DNA from: Panorpa germanica
Taxonomy: Eukaryota > Arthropoda > Insecta > Mecoptera > Panorpidae
DNA: 64,000 nucleotides
Reading direction: 5' to 3'
Assembly (NCBI GenBank): GCA_963678705.1
Contig: OY783215.1
Span: 14,985,740-15,049,739 of the forward strand
In this document: one piece after another, positions 48,152 to 58,751 of the stretch
Numbering within the stretch: the stretch's first letter is position 1
Layout: each line of letters starts with the position of its first letter
Position numbers and translations under genes: made by a program
The notes under the pieces: model-generated
The model's input: only the letters and a program-made list of their open reading frames with translations
Told to the model about the DNA's origin: nothing
Database searches by the model: none

Positions 48152-48830
48152 ATGGCGCAACATGGAGCTGCATTGCAATCTTACAATCAGGAACTAGTAA
48201 AGAGTAGGAATTTTTATTTTATTATAACATAGATTTTTTTTTTTTATAGGTTATGTTTACATGTTACTAACGTTCCTTTTTTCCAGATTTAGAAGACTTA
48301 ATTAAGAAACGCAACGATTTACAATCTATTATAGAAAAACAGGAGGAAGAAAAAACAAGGGTGTGTGCAAAACTATTAAACTAAAAGAATAGAACAATTT
48401 TTATTCTAAACTCGGCACGGAATTCCAATTTATCAGATTAAATAATTACAGGTACAAAAAGAAATAGAACGATTGTCTTATAAGTTAGTTCAACTCAACG
48501 AAAGCTTAGGTCAAAAAGTAGCATCCAGAGAAGATTATGACAGATTAATAGCTGAGACTGAAGCGGGATATGTTAAGGTTCATTAAAGAATCCTATTTAT
48601 GTACTCAGTTTAATTTCAAAATTCAGTTATAGAAAGTACTTAATTTTTTGCAGATATTGGAAAGTTCTCAAGTTTTGCTAAGTTTAGTGAAACGAGAAGC
48701 TTCTTGTTTAGATCAAAACATTACAAATAAACCTGTAACTAATCTATCAACACCAGGAGGATGTGCTCCATCTGCAGGTATACAAAACGCGGTGCCTCCT
48801 CCACAATGTGCACAAAGATTCAATTCATAG
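48152..48830 (+). CDS. SSNA1: Microtubule nucleation factor SSNA1
   Basis: Small coiled-coil protein (Sjogren syndrome nuclear autoantigen 1, or deflagellation-inducible DIP13 in algae). It forms fibres at centrioles, basal bodies and axonemes and binds microtubules. Four exons, 48152-48203, 48287-48360, 48452-48577 and 48654-48830, join to 142 residues; the human protein is about 120, and the extra length is a C-terminal tail. The N-terminus MAQHGAALQSYNQELVK and the core SREDYDRLIAETEAGYVKIL with ESSQVLLSLVKREA match the family closely. Most of the first 105 residues look like one continuous coiled coil. The tail is Pro/Asn-rich and probably lineage-specific. AATAAA occurs near 48,891. It converges on the brainiac gene. 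Confidence 0.93.
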
Positions 48831-49484
48831 TTTTCGTATGCATACACAAACAGTTTTATAATAATAATAATAATCAACAAACTTTAAACCAATAAAAATT
48901 GTAACATATCATAAAGTTAATATTAGTGAAGCGATATTTTTATAGCTAGTTAATTTTTTTTATTTATAAAACAAATAATACAATTTAATATGTCTTAAAA
49001 TTAAATTTATTTTTGTATTTTAATGCGAATAAAATTTATTAAAATAACAAAAAATATTTTTATTATATCTGATAAAATATATCAAAAATGATTTTTTGAT
49101 TTATATTCATACAATACTGATATTTATTGTAAGTTTATTTATATGAAATATGTACAGCTTAATTATTTTACATGAATATTTTACTATGTACTAAGTCGAT
49201 GGTAACAGTCTTTTAATATAAAATAATATATTTAAAGTAAGTTTTTATTCTTAATTAATTAAATTAAAAAGAATTCGCTACTAATATGTAGTTATGAATC
49301 TCGCTCACATTGCTCTTGGAGAAACATGTTTGCAAGAAATAGATTAAATGTTAACTTTGATACCTATTTATCACTTTATGATTGTATTTTTACAATGAAG
49401 GCAAGAAGAGATAAAATTTCTAGAGGAGAAAATTGATAGATCGCTCATCGTAAATGTTATCACTAATAAGTTTACGTTAATTCA

Positions 49485-50790
49485 TTAAGCATGGCCAGCA
49501 GATTTAGCTTCCTTCCAAACCTGCTCCAAGTCAGTAGGGTTATCGTATCCGTGTGATGATATCAAATATCTGTAACTTTGTGGTCCAGTATAAGATTTAG
49601 GATAAAAATAAAACTCCTCGTTAAACAATGGTTCAAGCGCCGCCTTCTTGGCTACTATACCCAGGTAAATATCATCAAATCTACAAATGAATAAACATAT
49701 AAAAAGAATTACATTGAAATATAATAAAGAATTTAACTAAAAGTAAGTTTCATAATACCTAAAGTGTTTCGTGTACAGACTAGTATAATATAAATCCAAC
49801 AATGCTTCTCGGGAAACAACAATCGCTGCTGCTGTTACGTAAGGAGGAAATTTATCCCATGGGTATTCCTAGCAATAAGACAGTGTCAATTATGTGTAGT
49901 TACTCAAATAATATATGAATTAAAATTCATCATACCTCTAAAGAAATATACCATTTACTGCTATGGTGTCGATGGGGACTACTATTAAAAAAGACGTACC
50001 CCGCTAAAAGTCTAGCATCAGACGGAAGTTCATAATCAACTATTTGTCTTTTATTACGTACATTAGATGCGTTGTCTAAATTCTCAGAGAATTGTTTAAT
50101 TTCTCTTGATTCTCTCACAAGCTGACGCAAATCTTCTTGTGTTCGTTTTAAATATCCAGGATAATAAATTGGATTTCTTATAAATCTCAATACATTTTTG
50201 GCTGAGACATACATGTCATCGTCTACAAACATATAAAACTGCGAATTTGGGCAGTAAGTGACTGCCCATCGGAATCCCATCATAGTTTTTATTGTATTGT
50301 TATAGTAATTATCAATGAAATCAGCTTGCACTATATCCTTAAATTTTTCTGATTCAGCTTTAATATTTGCTTGTAAATTATCATCATTATGTTTAACACC
50401 CAGCATGAAAACCGTTCTAATAATAACATCAGAAAAGCGACGTTCGTAGCCCCATGTCGTACGGATAGCTGCTCGGCGTTCAAAATGCGGCATAGCCGAT
50501 TTTACGATAAAGACTAATCTAGGTCTTAAGAATACATCAACGTCCCAACATTTATGTCTACAATTTGATATGTAAGTATAATTATAAGTATTTATAGGAT
50601 CTACAGCTGGTTTTTCACCATGTTTTAATTGATAAACATAATTGTTTACATTTCCTTCATATGGATAATCAAATTGAGTTGCAAAATCTTTTTCGAAAAG
50701 ATGGGATATAGGATTTAAATAGTATATTACAAATATTATAATAAAACCAAGAGTTATGTACTTCGTACTGAATCGTCGAAAAAGCATCAT
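49485..50790 (-). CDS. brn: Beta-1,3-glycosyltransferase of the brainiac type
   Basis: Golgi type II membrane enzyme of family GT31. Fly brainiac adds beta-1,3-GlcNAc in arthro-series glycosphingolipids; the family is often labelled beta-1,3-galactosyltransferase. Three exons, 50790-49936, 49868-49759 and 49680-49485, give 386 residues. A short cytoplasmic tail is followed by one hydrophobic anchor (about residues 11-27, YITLGFIIIFVIYYLN). The catalytic domain shows FVDDDMYV (the DxD metal and sugar-nucleotide site), RRAAIRTTWG and, in exon 2, PPYVTAAAIVVSREAL. The protein is longer than fly brainiac because of a charged insertion around residues 220-255 containing RNKRQIVDYELPSD, plus a C-terminal tail. 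The second of two ATGs could also start it. The neighbouring gene lies about 0.9 kb upstream in the same direction. Confidence 0.88.
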
Positions 50791-51689
50791 TTTATCACAT
50801 ATACTTAGATAATTATTATATCACAAATTTATCATAACCATAAAAAATTGTATTTTAAATATTTAAACTAATATATCTTTAAGAATATACATCAGTACCT
50901 AATCCATTTCAATTTTAGAATCATAATATATAGTAACAAAAAAGAAACACTTTTAAGAAATAGATATATGTGTTCATGAATAAGTTTAAGGTTAGAATAT
51001 TTATCGGTAATTTAACAGCTGTCAAAGTTTTGCAACATATCATTACCAGAGTTCATTACATGAAAAATCATGAATGCCACCTATTAGGTATTTTAAAAAC
51101 ATGAAATTGCAGAAATGGACGAATTCAAAAAAAGGTGGTAAATAAAGTTAGAAAAGAATTAGTATATATCAGCTTAGATTTAGTTATTTAATTAAAAACT
51201 CATTTAATATTGTCATTATATAGCATTAATTGATAAAGTACTGTATAATATATAATCTACATTAGTATAATTACACCTTGTTTAAATTAAAAGCACTGAT
51301 TGAACCATCCAACTCAGTTGTAGGTATTCCTCAACAATTGCCGTGTTCTTTTTTTTAAATTTAATTTATGTAACGTAGGCCTATTTCTGGTGCTGAGTTC
51401 TATCTCCGACGACCTCCTACTATGTTGACAGTTTTTGTGAAGTCGTGGCCTCATATATGTGGCGTAATAAATTTATGCATATGAATGTACATAATCAATT
51501 CAATTAAAAAAATAACTAAACCCAGAAAATAGAACCATGATCCGAGGATCAACCGTAAGACACAGCAGTCTAGCGTAATGTATCGTCAATTGTCGTGTTT
51601 CAATTAAAACATGTTTTAAAATGATTAATTTATTATGAAAAAATAAATAAATAATAAGTCTCACAATATGTAAAGTCGTAACAATAATA
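50791..51689. other. Spacer between two tandem minus-strand genes
   Basis: Should contain the brainiac promoter and the 3' UTR of the upstream gene. AT-rich; no exon or transposon boundary is visible. Confidence 0.5.
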
Positions 51690-53770
51690 TCAAATAATCA
51701 AATTAGTAAATTCTGTCAGTTCTTTATTTGCAAGTTTAAATGGCCATTTTCTTGGTGCCACTAATTTGAGATCCCCTTCCAGAAGGTGAATTAAATCGTC
51801 CAAGTAGTACGTATCTCTGAGATCACTAGAAAGTTGTTGAGCATGTTGAATAAGACGTTCAGTGTGTAAATCATCTTCCTGCAAAATGAAAAATATTTTG
51901 AATATTTATTGCAAAATAAACACATAACTACGAGGTACATCTACCCCTGCAATATATGCAAGTATATTAACACTTGAAAAATATAAATGGATTTGTATAG
52001 ATTGATTAGATTTTACGCAGACGTGTATGAAAAGTGCTGTGTCGATCGCTGTCAACTGATCGAGTGTTTGACTAAATACAATGGGCTTGTGTCCTATGTC
52101 CTAATTTCTATAAAAGTGTACTATATATTGATAAAGTGGGTTACTAGAACCTCAAATGTTCAATTATTTTTTAATAATTCCTTAAAAATTAAAAAAGTTA
52201 TTTTGTCTCTTTAATTATTAAGGGGATTCAACTTTGCACAACATTCCAAATGCATGTGACCTCACAACCGGTAGTTGCTATCTCTTTTATACAACAGAGC
52301 GTAAAAGAGATATATTCTTGACAGAACTCTGACAAGTTTACAGGTTATCAACCTTACAGCTCATAAGTCTGCTATATGTATTTATATATCAAAATATCAA
52401 ATATTATTTACAGCTATTTTAAGGAACAATAAAATTTCAATATTATGTCTGCTGTAACAGGGTTAAATAAAATAAAAACTTATTATTCTTTGACTTGACT
52501 TGATTATTTCGACTACCAACAGCTACAGAACATTACCACAGCAGTGACCTACTCAACAAATAACTGACGTATAAAATGCATTTACGTCATACAAATGGCT
52601 GACCATTTCTAGCGCTAAAACTACAGTTCAAAATTTTAATTGCTATATATCCGTCAACATTTAGATATTTAATAAAATAGACACGCCAATACACATTTAT
52701 TAATATCAATTTCAATCAACAATTGTAAAATCGACCACTAAAAAATGAGGACACAAGCCCATTATCATACTTACTTTAAACTGCTCCCGAATATCTGCGA
52801 TGTCACTGCTTAAACTGCGAATATCATCGTGCAACTCCGAGATACTTTCCAACAATTGATAAGTCTGTTTGCAACAATAGCTGCGCTTAGCATTTCCGTT
52901 ATAATATTTATAAAAATTATGAATATTAGTGCTTCTGTCATTTCCATTTTGATCAGAGTAGCAACTTAATTTGGCGGGGCTGTCATAAGCAAACCTCATT
53001 GGCGAACTAAAGTGTTGATAACCTGCTGAATCATCTAAACTCATTAGTAGTTCTTCCTGCAACGACATCGGTTGATTGCTCGTATCCTCAGGAGAAGCCA
53101 CACACACATTATTGGGCGGTATCCACACGTCCATTGCAGTACTACTCCTGGAGAATCGTTTCGGCGTCGAGAACCTACTGTCACTGTTCAATATATCAGC
53201 GCTGCTTCCATACTTTTCCAGTTTCGAGTTCCTATTTCTAATATCTTGCAGCTTTCTTCTGTTAGGCGTTGACGGATTGATAATCTGTTCCATTTGAAGA
53301 GCCCCCACCATTCCTGCGTCGATTAGAGCAGTGATTTTCTCCGCAAATGGTTCCGCTTCCTTCTGTTCGAAATTAGGAACTATTTTCTGTTTGATTGGTG
53401 TTGTGTTAATATCACTGAAAGGCGAATACATACGGATTGGAGTCTTGCTGGGTGCTAGAATACGGTAGTTTTTGTATTTGACATGTTCTTCGTTGGTGAG
53501 GTTGCCATCCAGAATTTCACTAGGCGCTTCTATTGATAAGTTGTTTATTTTGTAGTGTATTCTTGTTTCGCTTGTTATGGATATGTTGTCAGGACTGTTT
53601 TTCTGTTCGCTTGAAACGCCGCTGTCATTCTCTAGTCGTCTGTGGTGATCGTTTTTTAAGGTTTTTGGAATTGTTTCAACTAAATCTGAAACCCACCATC
53701 CGAAACAAATGTCACTGGCATCTGAAGATGTGTTTCGCTCCAGGTAGCCCTCGCTGGAGAAAAACAGCAT
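51690..53770 (-). CDS. Uncharacterised coiled-coil protein with many CDK-type sites
   Basis: I do not recognise this family. Two coding exons, 53770-52775 and 51878-51690, join in phase 0 to 394 residues. Six sites fit the full S/T-P-x-K/R consensus for cyclin-dependent kinases: TPIR, TPIK, TPNR, TPKR, SPMR and SPAK, plus further SP pairs. A helical heptad-like stretch begins at QLLESISELHDDIRSLSSDI and continues across the splice into EDDLHTERLIQHAQQLSSDL; the C-terminus ends in a basic KWPFKLANK element. The rest is probably disordered. The coding exon has an acceptor just upstream of its ATG (TTCTTTTTAG), so 5' UTR exons exist; good candidates are 55282-55238 and one ending at 56967 (donor GTGAGAT). 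The intron between the coding exons is mostly an M1 MITE. A role in mitosis or the cytoskeleton is inference. Confidence 0.8.
52080..52763 (+). mobile_element. MITE of family M1, copy G, inside an intron
   Basis: A full-length copy of 684 bp with both termini intact (AATGGGCTTGTGTCCT and AGGACACAAGCCCATT). It carries the hairpin module at 52279-52312, with 11-bp perfect arms around the loop TACAACAGAGCG. It sits in the 896-bp intron of the uncharacterised coiled-coil gene, in the opposite orientation to the gene. Its end is 11 bp from the splice donor at 52774-52773. Confidence 0.88.
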
Positions 53771-54431
53771 TGTATCCTAAAAAGAAAACATTTATGAGTC
53801 GGATATATTCTACTACATATTCATAAAATTTATAAGATTTTTGACGTGAATTCGTCGTTAAATTCAAACGTAAATCTATTTCCCAACCAGAAAATATTAT
53901 CTTGAATATGTAAATGTAAAATTTTACTTTAGTGAAACCTAGTAATATTTAATCTAAAAAATATTTAGATTATTTGATAAAATCGTTTTATTCTACGATT
54001 TACGAAATTGTTGAATAGGTCTCCTTAAGATACTCGTAAACAAAAAAAATATAATTTTACGAATACATTATTGCGAAACAAGATATTTTTATGACTTTAA
54101 TATCGATAGAAAAGATACCTTTTACATAGAATTAACTTTTCTTTGTGTTGAATGAACCTGATTTTTAATTCTTAGTTAAACTTCAGTTATGACACAACTG
54201 AAATTTAACCTAGCAAATGGGTTTTTCAATTCTTGTTTTGTCAAACACCGACCACAATTAACTAACGAAATTGTAACCTAGGTATTTGTTTGCTTAAACT
54301 ACAGTTATGTTCGGAACAACTGCAACAAAAATGAGAACTGTGATACAAAAGTATCAATCAAGGTTTATTGTTAGCTTCTATTAACTGAGCATTAGAAAAT
54401 CGCCCATGATTGTCTGATAACCTCAATCTAA

Positions 54432-54907
54432 GTGCCTTATTTTGTAACTTTTTTCTGTGATGCCATGCGTCATGAATTAGATTACGATGATATTCATTTG
54501 TTAATTAATATTCGCAAATAAGAGAGAAGGAGAGGAAACTTTGTAAGCAGCGGGAGTCAGGAGGAACAATTGCAAGAGAAGAGAAGAAAGTAGATAGGTG
54601 GTGGAAGTAAGGAAGAGTCAGTGGAGGAATATAACAAGGGAGACAAACATAGAAAACTAAGAAAAGAATTTTAAAAAAATGTTACAAATTTGTAAAGGAA
54701 ATGTAAAATGAATGTAAGGAGGTTGTAATGCCGTAAAAGCAGATACAATAAAACACAAAATACAATACAATATTCGCAAATAAAAGCTTAATCTGAAATT
54801 GCAATTTTACTACAATTTTATTTGCCAATATTAACAAACAAATAAATATCATGCTAGTCCAATTCATGACGCATGACGTCAGAGAAGAAGTTACAAAATA
54901 AAGGCCC
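54432..54907. mobile_element. Fold-back MITE split by a LINE fragment, PIF/Harbinger-like
   Basis: The left arm (GTGCCTTATTTTGTAACTT...GCGTCATGAATTAG) is complementary, with few mismatches, to the right arm. Complementarity extends about 95 bp inward, so the original element was nearly palindromic. TAA flanks both ends (54429-54431 and 54908-54910), fitting the TWA target preference of PIF/Harbinger elements. The central part is interrupted at 54522-54768 by a retrotransposon fragment. Confidence 0.7.
54522..54768 (+). mobile_element. 5'-truncated LINE insertion with 15-bp target duplication
   Basis: The insertion is flanked by perfect 15-bp copies of AATATTCGCAAATAA (54507-54521 and 54769-54783). 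The insert is purine-rich, contains TGTAATGCCGTAAAAGC and ends in an A-rich ACAATAAAAC...ATACAATACAA tail. Its composition and 3' UTR style resemble the LINE ends at 12.3 and 37 kb, but it belongs to a different family. It carries no coding sequence. Confidence 0.8.
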
Positions 54908-54984
54908 TAAGTTTGTTTCTACCCATTATAAATTTGAATAGTGTAGTGTTCAGCCTGCGTCTGAATAATAGACGTTTGAGAATA

Positions 54985-56655
54985 AGCGTCCTATTTTGTA
55001 ACTGCTTACCTGACGTCTGTTAACTTCTGACGATTTTTCAAAGGCCTATATTTTCTAAATTAAGTTATGTAAGTTTACAGAAAACTATCAGAAGACCTTA
55101 AATAAAGAGCAAAATGGATCTCATACCTTCAAAACTGGCATAAGTAGCCTAATTTCAATAATTGTTAATAGAGTCATCTATATTTCAAAACCGAAATTAT
55201 TCAACTACGTAATATACTAATTTTTAAGTAATTTTACCTGTAAAATTCCAACGGATTGATTAACAAACCGTATTGCTTGAAACTACAAACGTTTATATTT
55301 AAATTTAACGATTATTAAAATATTTATCATAGTAAACAAAATTATTATCAGGATTTAAAACTAAAATACGTTAAAACCTGACCTGAGTTGACCTTACTAT
55401 TATATTAGCATATCCTACACTACACTATACGAGCTGTCAAACAACGAGGACTCGCGGAATACACCGATACCGGACAGTGGGACAGACTAAACCTATAAAT
55501 TTAATTCGATAATGAGATTATGATTAACTTGTAGGGATTCTGTATAGTAAAAATATATTTGTTGAGTACAGCGATTTATTAAAGTAGTCGTACAATGAAC
55601 GACGACTCACGAGCGAAATTGCAGAACGAGACTGGTTATGGTTAATATAATCTTTAAATAGCAGAAATGATAAAACCTCAACCAAATGTACTGCACAAGC
55701 ACTGTCAGATGCACAGACATGAATTAGTTTTTTAAAATAGTTTGATAAAGACAACGCTTTGATGATAAGTCTTGATATATATGTATGTATATATACAAAT
55801 AAATTGATTTATGCTTTATTTATAGTAACAATGGAGTCTAATCTCATGTGATTATTATTTGTCTTACACTTAGCTACAAAACAATGGCAGTTATATTAAC
55901 GTAAGAAAAGATAGTATTGTAGAAGTGTATACGGAAAAACTGTTGGCTATTTAAACTTTTGGTAAAGCAAGAGGCGTACCATTAGTGAAGAGGTACAGCC
56001 CGACATATGCCCCCAAAAATTCGGTTCAATAATTTTACGGCAAATATTTACGGTTGGACTAGATAATTCTATTAGGGGTTTATATTGAGTAGCGTCCTAG
56101 ACTGCCAATACGCCATTCTAGCATTTACGCATAACGCCTGAGAAATGGGGCCCAGGGCAAATTTAGAGACTTGTCAATTCTGATTTGAATATCTTACTTC
56201 AGTACAGATGTATATGAGTACGATTCATTGGAGTCCTTCCTGTTGATATCATATCCGTTATAAATTTCTAAAACCTTAGATTCCATTTTATCCAGTGTAA
56301 AATCCAGCCCAACTAACTGCCTGATTATAGGCAACCACTATAACACAAAATGCAGATTCCGGAGCAATAGACGACTTATTAGTATTAACCCTTTTTTAAA
56401 TGAAACGTGTAAAGCGGCACAGTTTGATATTTTGTTTTTAGTTTCGTGATGAATTCCGCGTAACGAGATATATATGCTTTAAGGTAACGAGTGACATGCG
56501 CTAACTACTACTTAGTTAAAGAAGTTTTATTTTAAAAATCTTATAAACAAATGAATTATTTCGGATAATTAATTTTATTCTAATTTAGAAAATATAGGCT
56601 TTATAAAATTTAGTTAATCTTAACGGCCGCAATGAAAGAGTTACAAAATACGGGT
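54985..56655. mobile_element. Possible larger element with TATTTTGTAACT-type ends
   Basis: The left end (CCTATTTTGTAACTGCTTACC, followed later by CCTATATTTTCTAAATTA) and the reverse complement of 56,560-56,655 (CCGTATTTTGTAACTCTTT, then CCTATATTTTCTAAATTA) share two blocks in the same order. They may be the termini of one 1.7-kb element, or two separate relatives of the adjacent MITEs. No transposase is seen between them, and the interval includes one candidate UTR exon. Confidence 0.35.
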
Positions 56656-57367
56656 CGTATACAGGAGATATGACTGTCTTAAGTCAATTTAAGTATTTGT
56701 CTTAGTAAGACAGAAACAACACAATATGAAAATATTGAACAAATAGAGAGAACGTTAACAATATTGTTTTAAGACAGTCGTTCAAATTAAATTCATATTT
56801 TTATACCTATAGTTCCCTTATACATTTTTAACCCATTTTAATATCATTCTTCACAATCACACACTTTAATCTTCTTTACTTCTTATCACTTAATCTTCTT
56901 TATTTATTTTTATAAAGTACATAAAATGAACACTCTTCTTAACAATCTATATAATAATTATCTCACCGAAATGAATACGTTCTAATCCACTAAACTTGTT
57001 GTTGTCGGAGTTGTTTGTCGCACTAATTGACTTGGCCGGAGTATTTTTAGTACATATTGACATTTGCAAATGATATTTTGTGCGGTTACACTGGATAACA
57101 CTGAACTGACAGAAGGCGATACGGATGTACATTTGCTGTCGGTGGACGCTTGTGAATGACAGGACGAGCCTGACGAGCCTACTGACGATGGAGCTGCAAT
57201 ACACTGACGCTGCATCGTCGTATCCACTAGTCGAGTCCTGTGACGATGGGGATAGCCTACCACTATTGCAGATATAGTCCAGGAGCCAGTGAGAAGAGCA
57301 TCCGCTCTAACAGCGAATCAGAACGAGATGTCAAAAAGATAAATAATAAAAATTAATTTGAATTAAG

Positions 57368-57592
57368 GCCCCTTATTTTGTAACTGTTTACCTTCTAATG
57401 ATTATTCTAAGTCTTATATCTTTTAAATTAAGCCTTATAAGTTTTACCCAAAACAATCAACCGACCTTAAATAAATAGCAAAATAAATTCCATACTTTGG
57501 CACGGGCATAAGTAGGCTAATTTAAAAAATATAGGCCCTTGAAAAGCCATTAGAAGTAAACGGAGCCAGTACAATAGTTAAAAATAGGGGTC
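57368..57592. mobile_element. MITE related to the 54.4-kb fold-back element
   Basis: The left end reads GGCCCCTTATTTTGTAACTG and then TTTACCTTCTAATG. The reverse complement of the right end reads GACCCCTATTTTTAACT, then TTTACTTCTAATGG, and both arms reach a TATNTTTTAAATTA block. The inverted repeats are therefore long but imperfect. No coding content. Confidence 0.5.
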
Positions 57593-57646
57593 GTTTGTTA
57601 GGGTTATCTCAATTAAAAGTCAATAGACTTATGAATATAAATTATT

Positions 57647-58361
57647 TGGCTTGTGTACTCATTTTTTAGGAGTTTTTGTTGTGTTCATATATTTATTTTG
57701 TCGTTCCTATTTCTTTAAACAGTTAACGGAAATATAGCTATTAAAAATTTTAATTTCAATTTCGCCGCTTGTGTTAGTACCGCGTATGATGTCACAAAAG
57801 AAATAAGTAATCGAGATTATTTTTCTTTTTTCACAACAATCATAATATAAAACTTTATGGAATACACAATCCAGCTGTAAGTAGTAATTGATATTTCACT
57901 GATTGTAACTGAATGTTGTATGAAAGAGCTGGCAATAGGCTTGTGAACCATGACTTAATTTTTTATAAAACTGTCCTATACATTGATAAAATTGGCTACA
58001 AGAACCTTATATGTCTAATTATTTTTTAATAACTTTTTCTGTTTTAGGTGATACTAACAATTAAAAAAGTCATTTGTCTCTTTAATTGTTAAAAGGATTC
58101 AACGTTATAGACAATTCCAATTCAGATTCTCCATCTCTTTTATACAACAGAGAAGCATACGAGTGTGTGTGTGGTACGTCATTTACTACTAACAGCTTGG
58201 CTTCTTATCTCATGAAGTATTGTGTTACGAAAATTGCAATAAAAATAAAAAATTCAATTTGATATAATTCAAAAGGCCACTATACTTTTATTAAATATTA
58301 TATTAAAATTTATTTCAAATGAAAATAAAAAAAGACCTCTTAAAGAGTTCACAAGCCCATT
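57647..58361 (+). mobile_element. Diverged and rearranged MITE of family M1, copy F
   Basis: A left-terminus-like start at 57934 (AATAGGCTTGTG) leads through recognisable M1 sequence, including the hairpin loop TACAACAGAG at about 58,143, to a right terminus CACAAGCCCATT at 58361. A second M1 right end lies inverted at 57,647-57,800 (GGCTTGTGTACTCATTTTTTAG). This is either two broken copies or a rearranged one; it is the most diverged copy in the window. Confidence 0.65.
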
Positions 58362-58751
58362 CATCGGTTGTGCCACGCAGACCCATTTTTATAATTTTGA
58401 ATTCGTTTAATGATTAAAGGCTCAAAAATGAATTTATATACGTCCTTAACATATTCTCTAAACAAGACAGATGGTCAAAGAATAACTCTCTGTATTCTGC
58501 ATTGTGTGATGTTGCACAGGGATGGTATGAAACGAGTTCATATGTTTTGTTAAGGGATGAACATGAAATAATGAGTTAGAGAGAGATAGATAGATCCACG
58601 TGGAATCAGATTTATTGTTAGGCTTATAATACTTCACTTCACTTGGTATTTAGGTTTCGTGGAATAAAGATATACCTTTGAATAGTACATAGGAAGTAAA
58701 AGACATCAAATTAAATCAGTGTTTTACTTCACCTAACTAATATTTCTAATA
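58362..58751. other. Spacer between M1 copy F and the Tigger element
   Basis: AT-rich sequence with a GAGAGAGATAGATAGAT microsatellite-like run near 58,577; nothing else is visible. Confidence 0.5.

Larger units (their letters stand above)
53771..57310 (-). other. 5' region and probable UTR exons of the coiled-coil gene
   Basis: Two candidate untranslated exons are visible on the minus strand. One is 55282-55238, bounded by TTTGTAG and CAG|GTAAAAT and in phase with the coding exon. The other ends at 56967 with donor GTGAGATAAT and reaches up to about 57,300. Open frames in the latter do not continue in phase into the next exon, so it is probably noncoding. The interval between them is filled by fold-back MITE material. 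Confidence 0.45.

Noticed and set aside
53072..53297. Plus-strand frames opposite the coiled-coil gene
   Set aside because: Shadow frames of the 332-codon minus-strand exon.
51690..53770. Identification as Bora (Aurora-A activator), suggested by the CDK sites
   Set aside because: The conserved N-terminal Bora block is not present in the coding exons.
56947..57263. Overlapping minus-strand frames, one Ser-rich, as a coding first exon of the coiled-coil gene
   Set aside because: None continues in phase through the donor at 56,967 into the next candidate exon; more likely 5' UTR.
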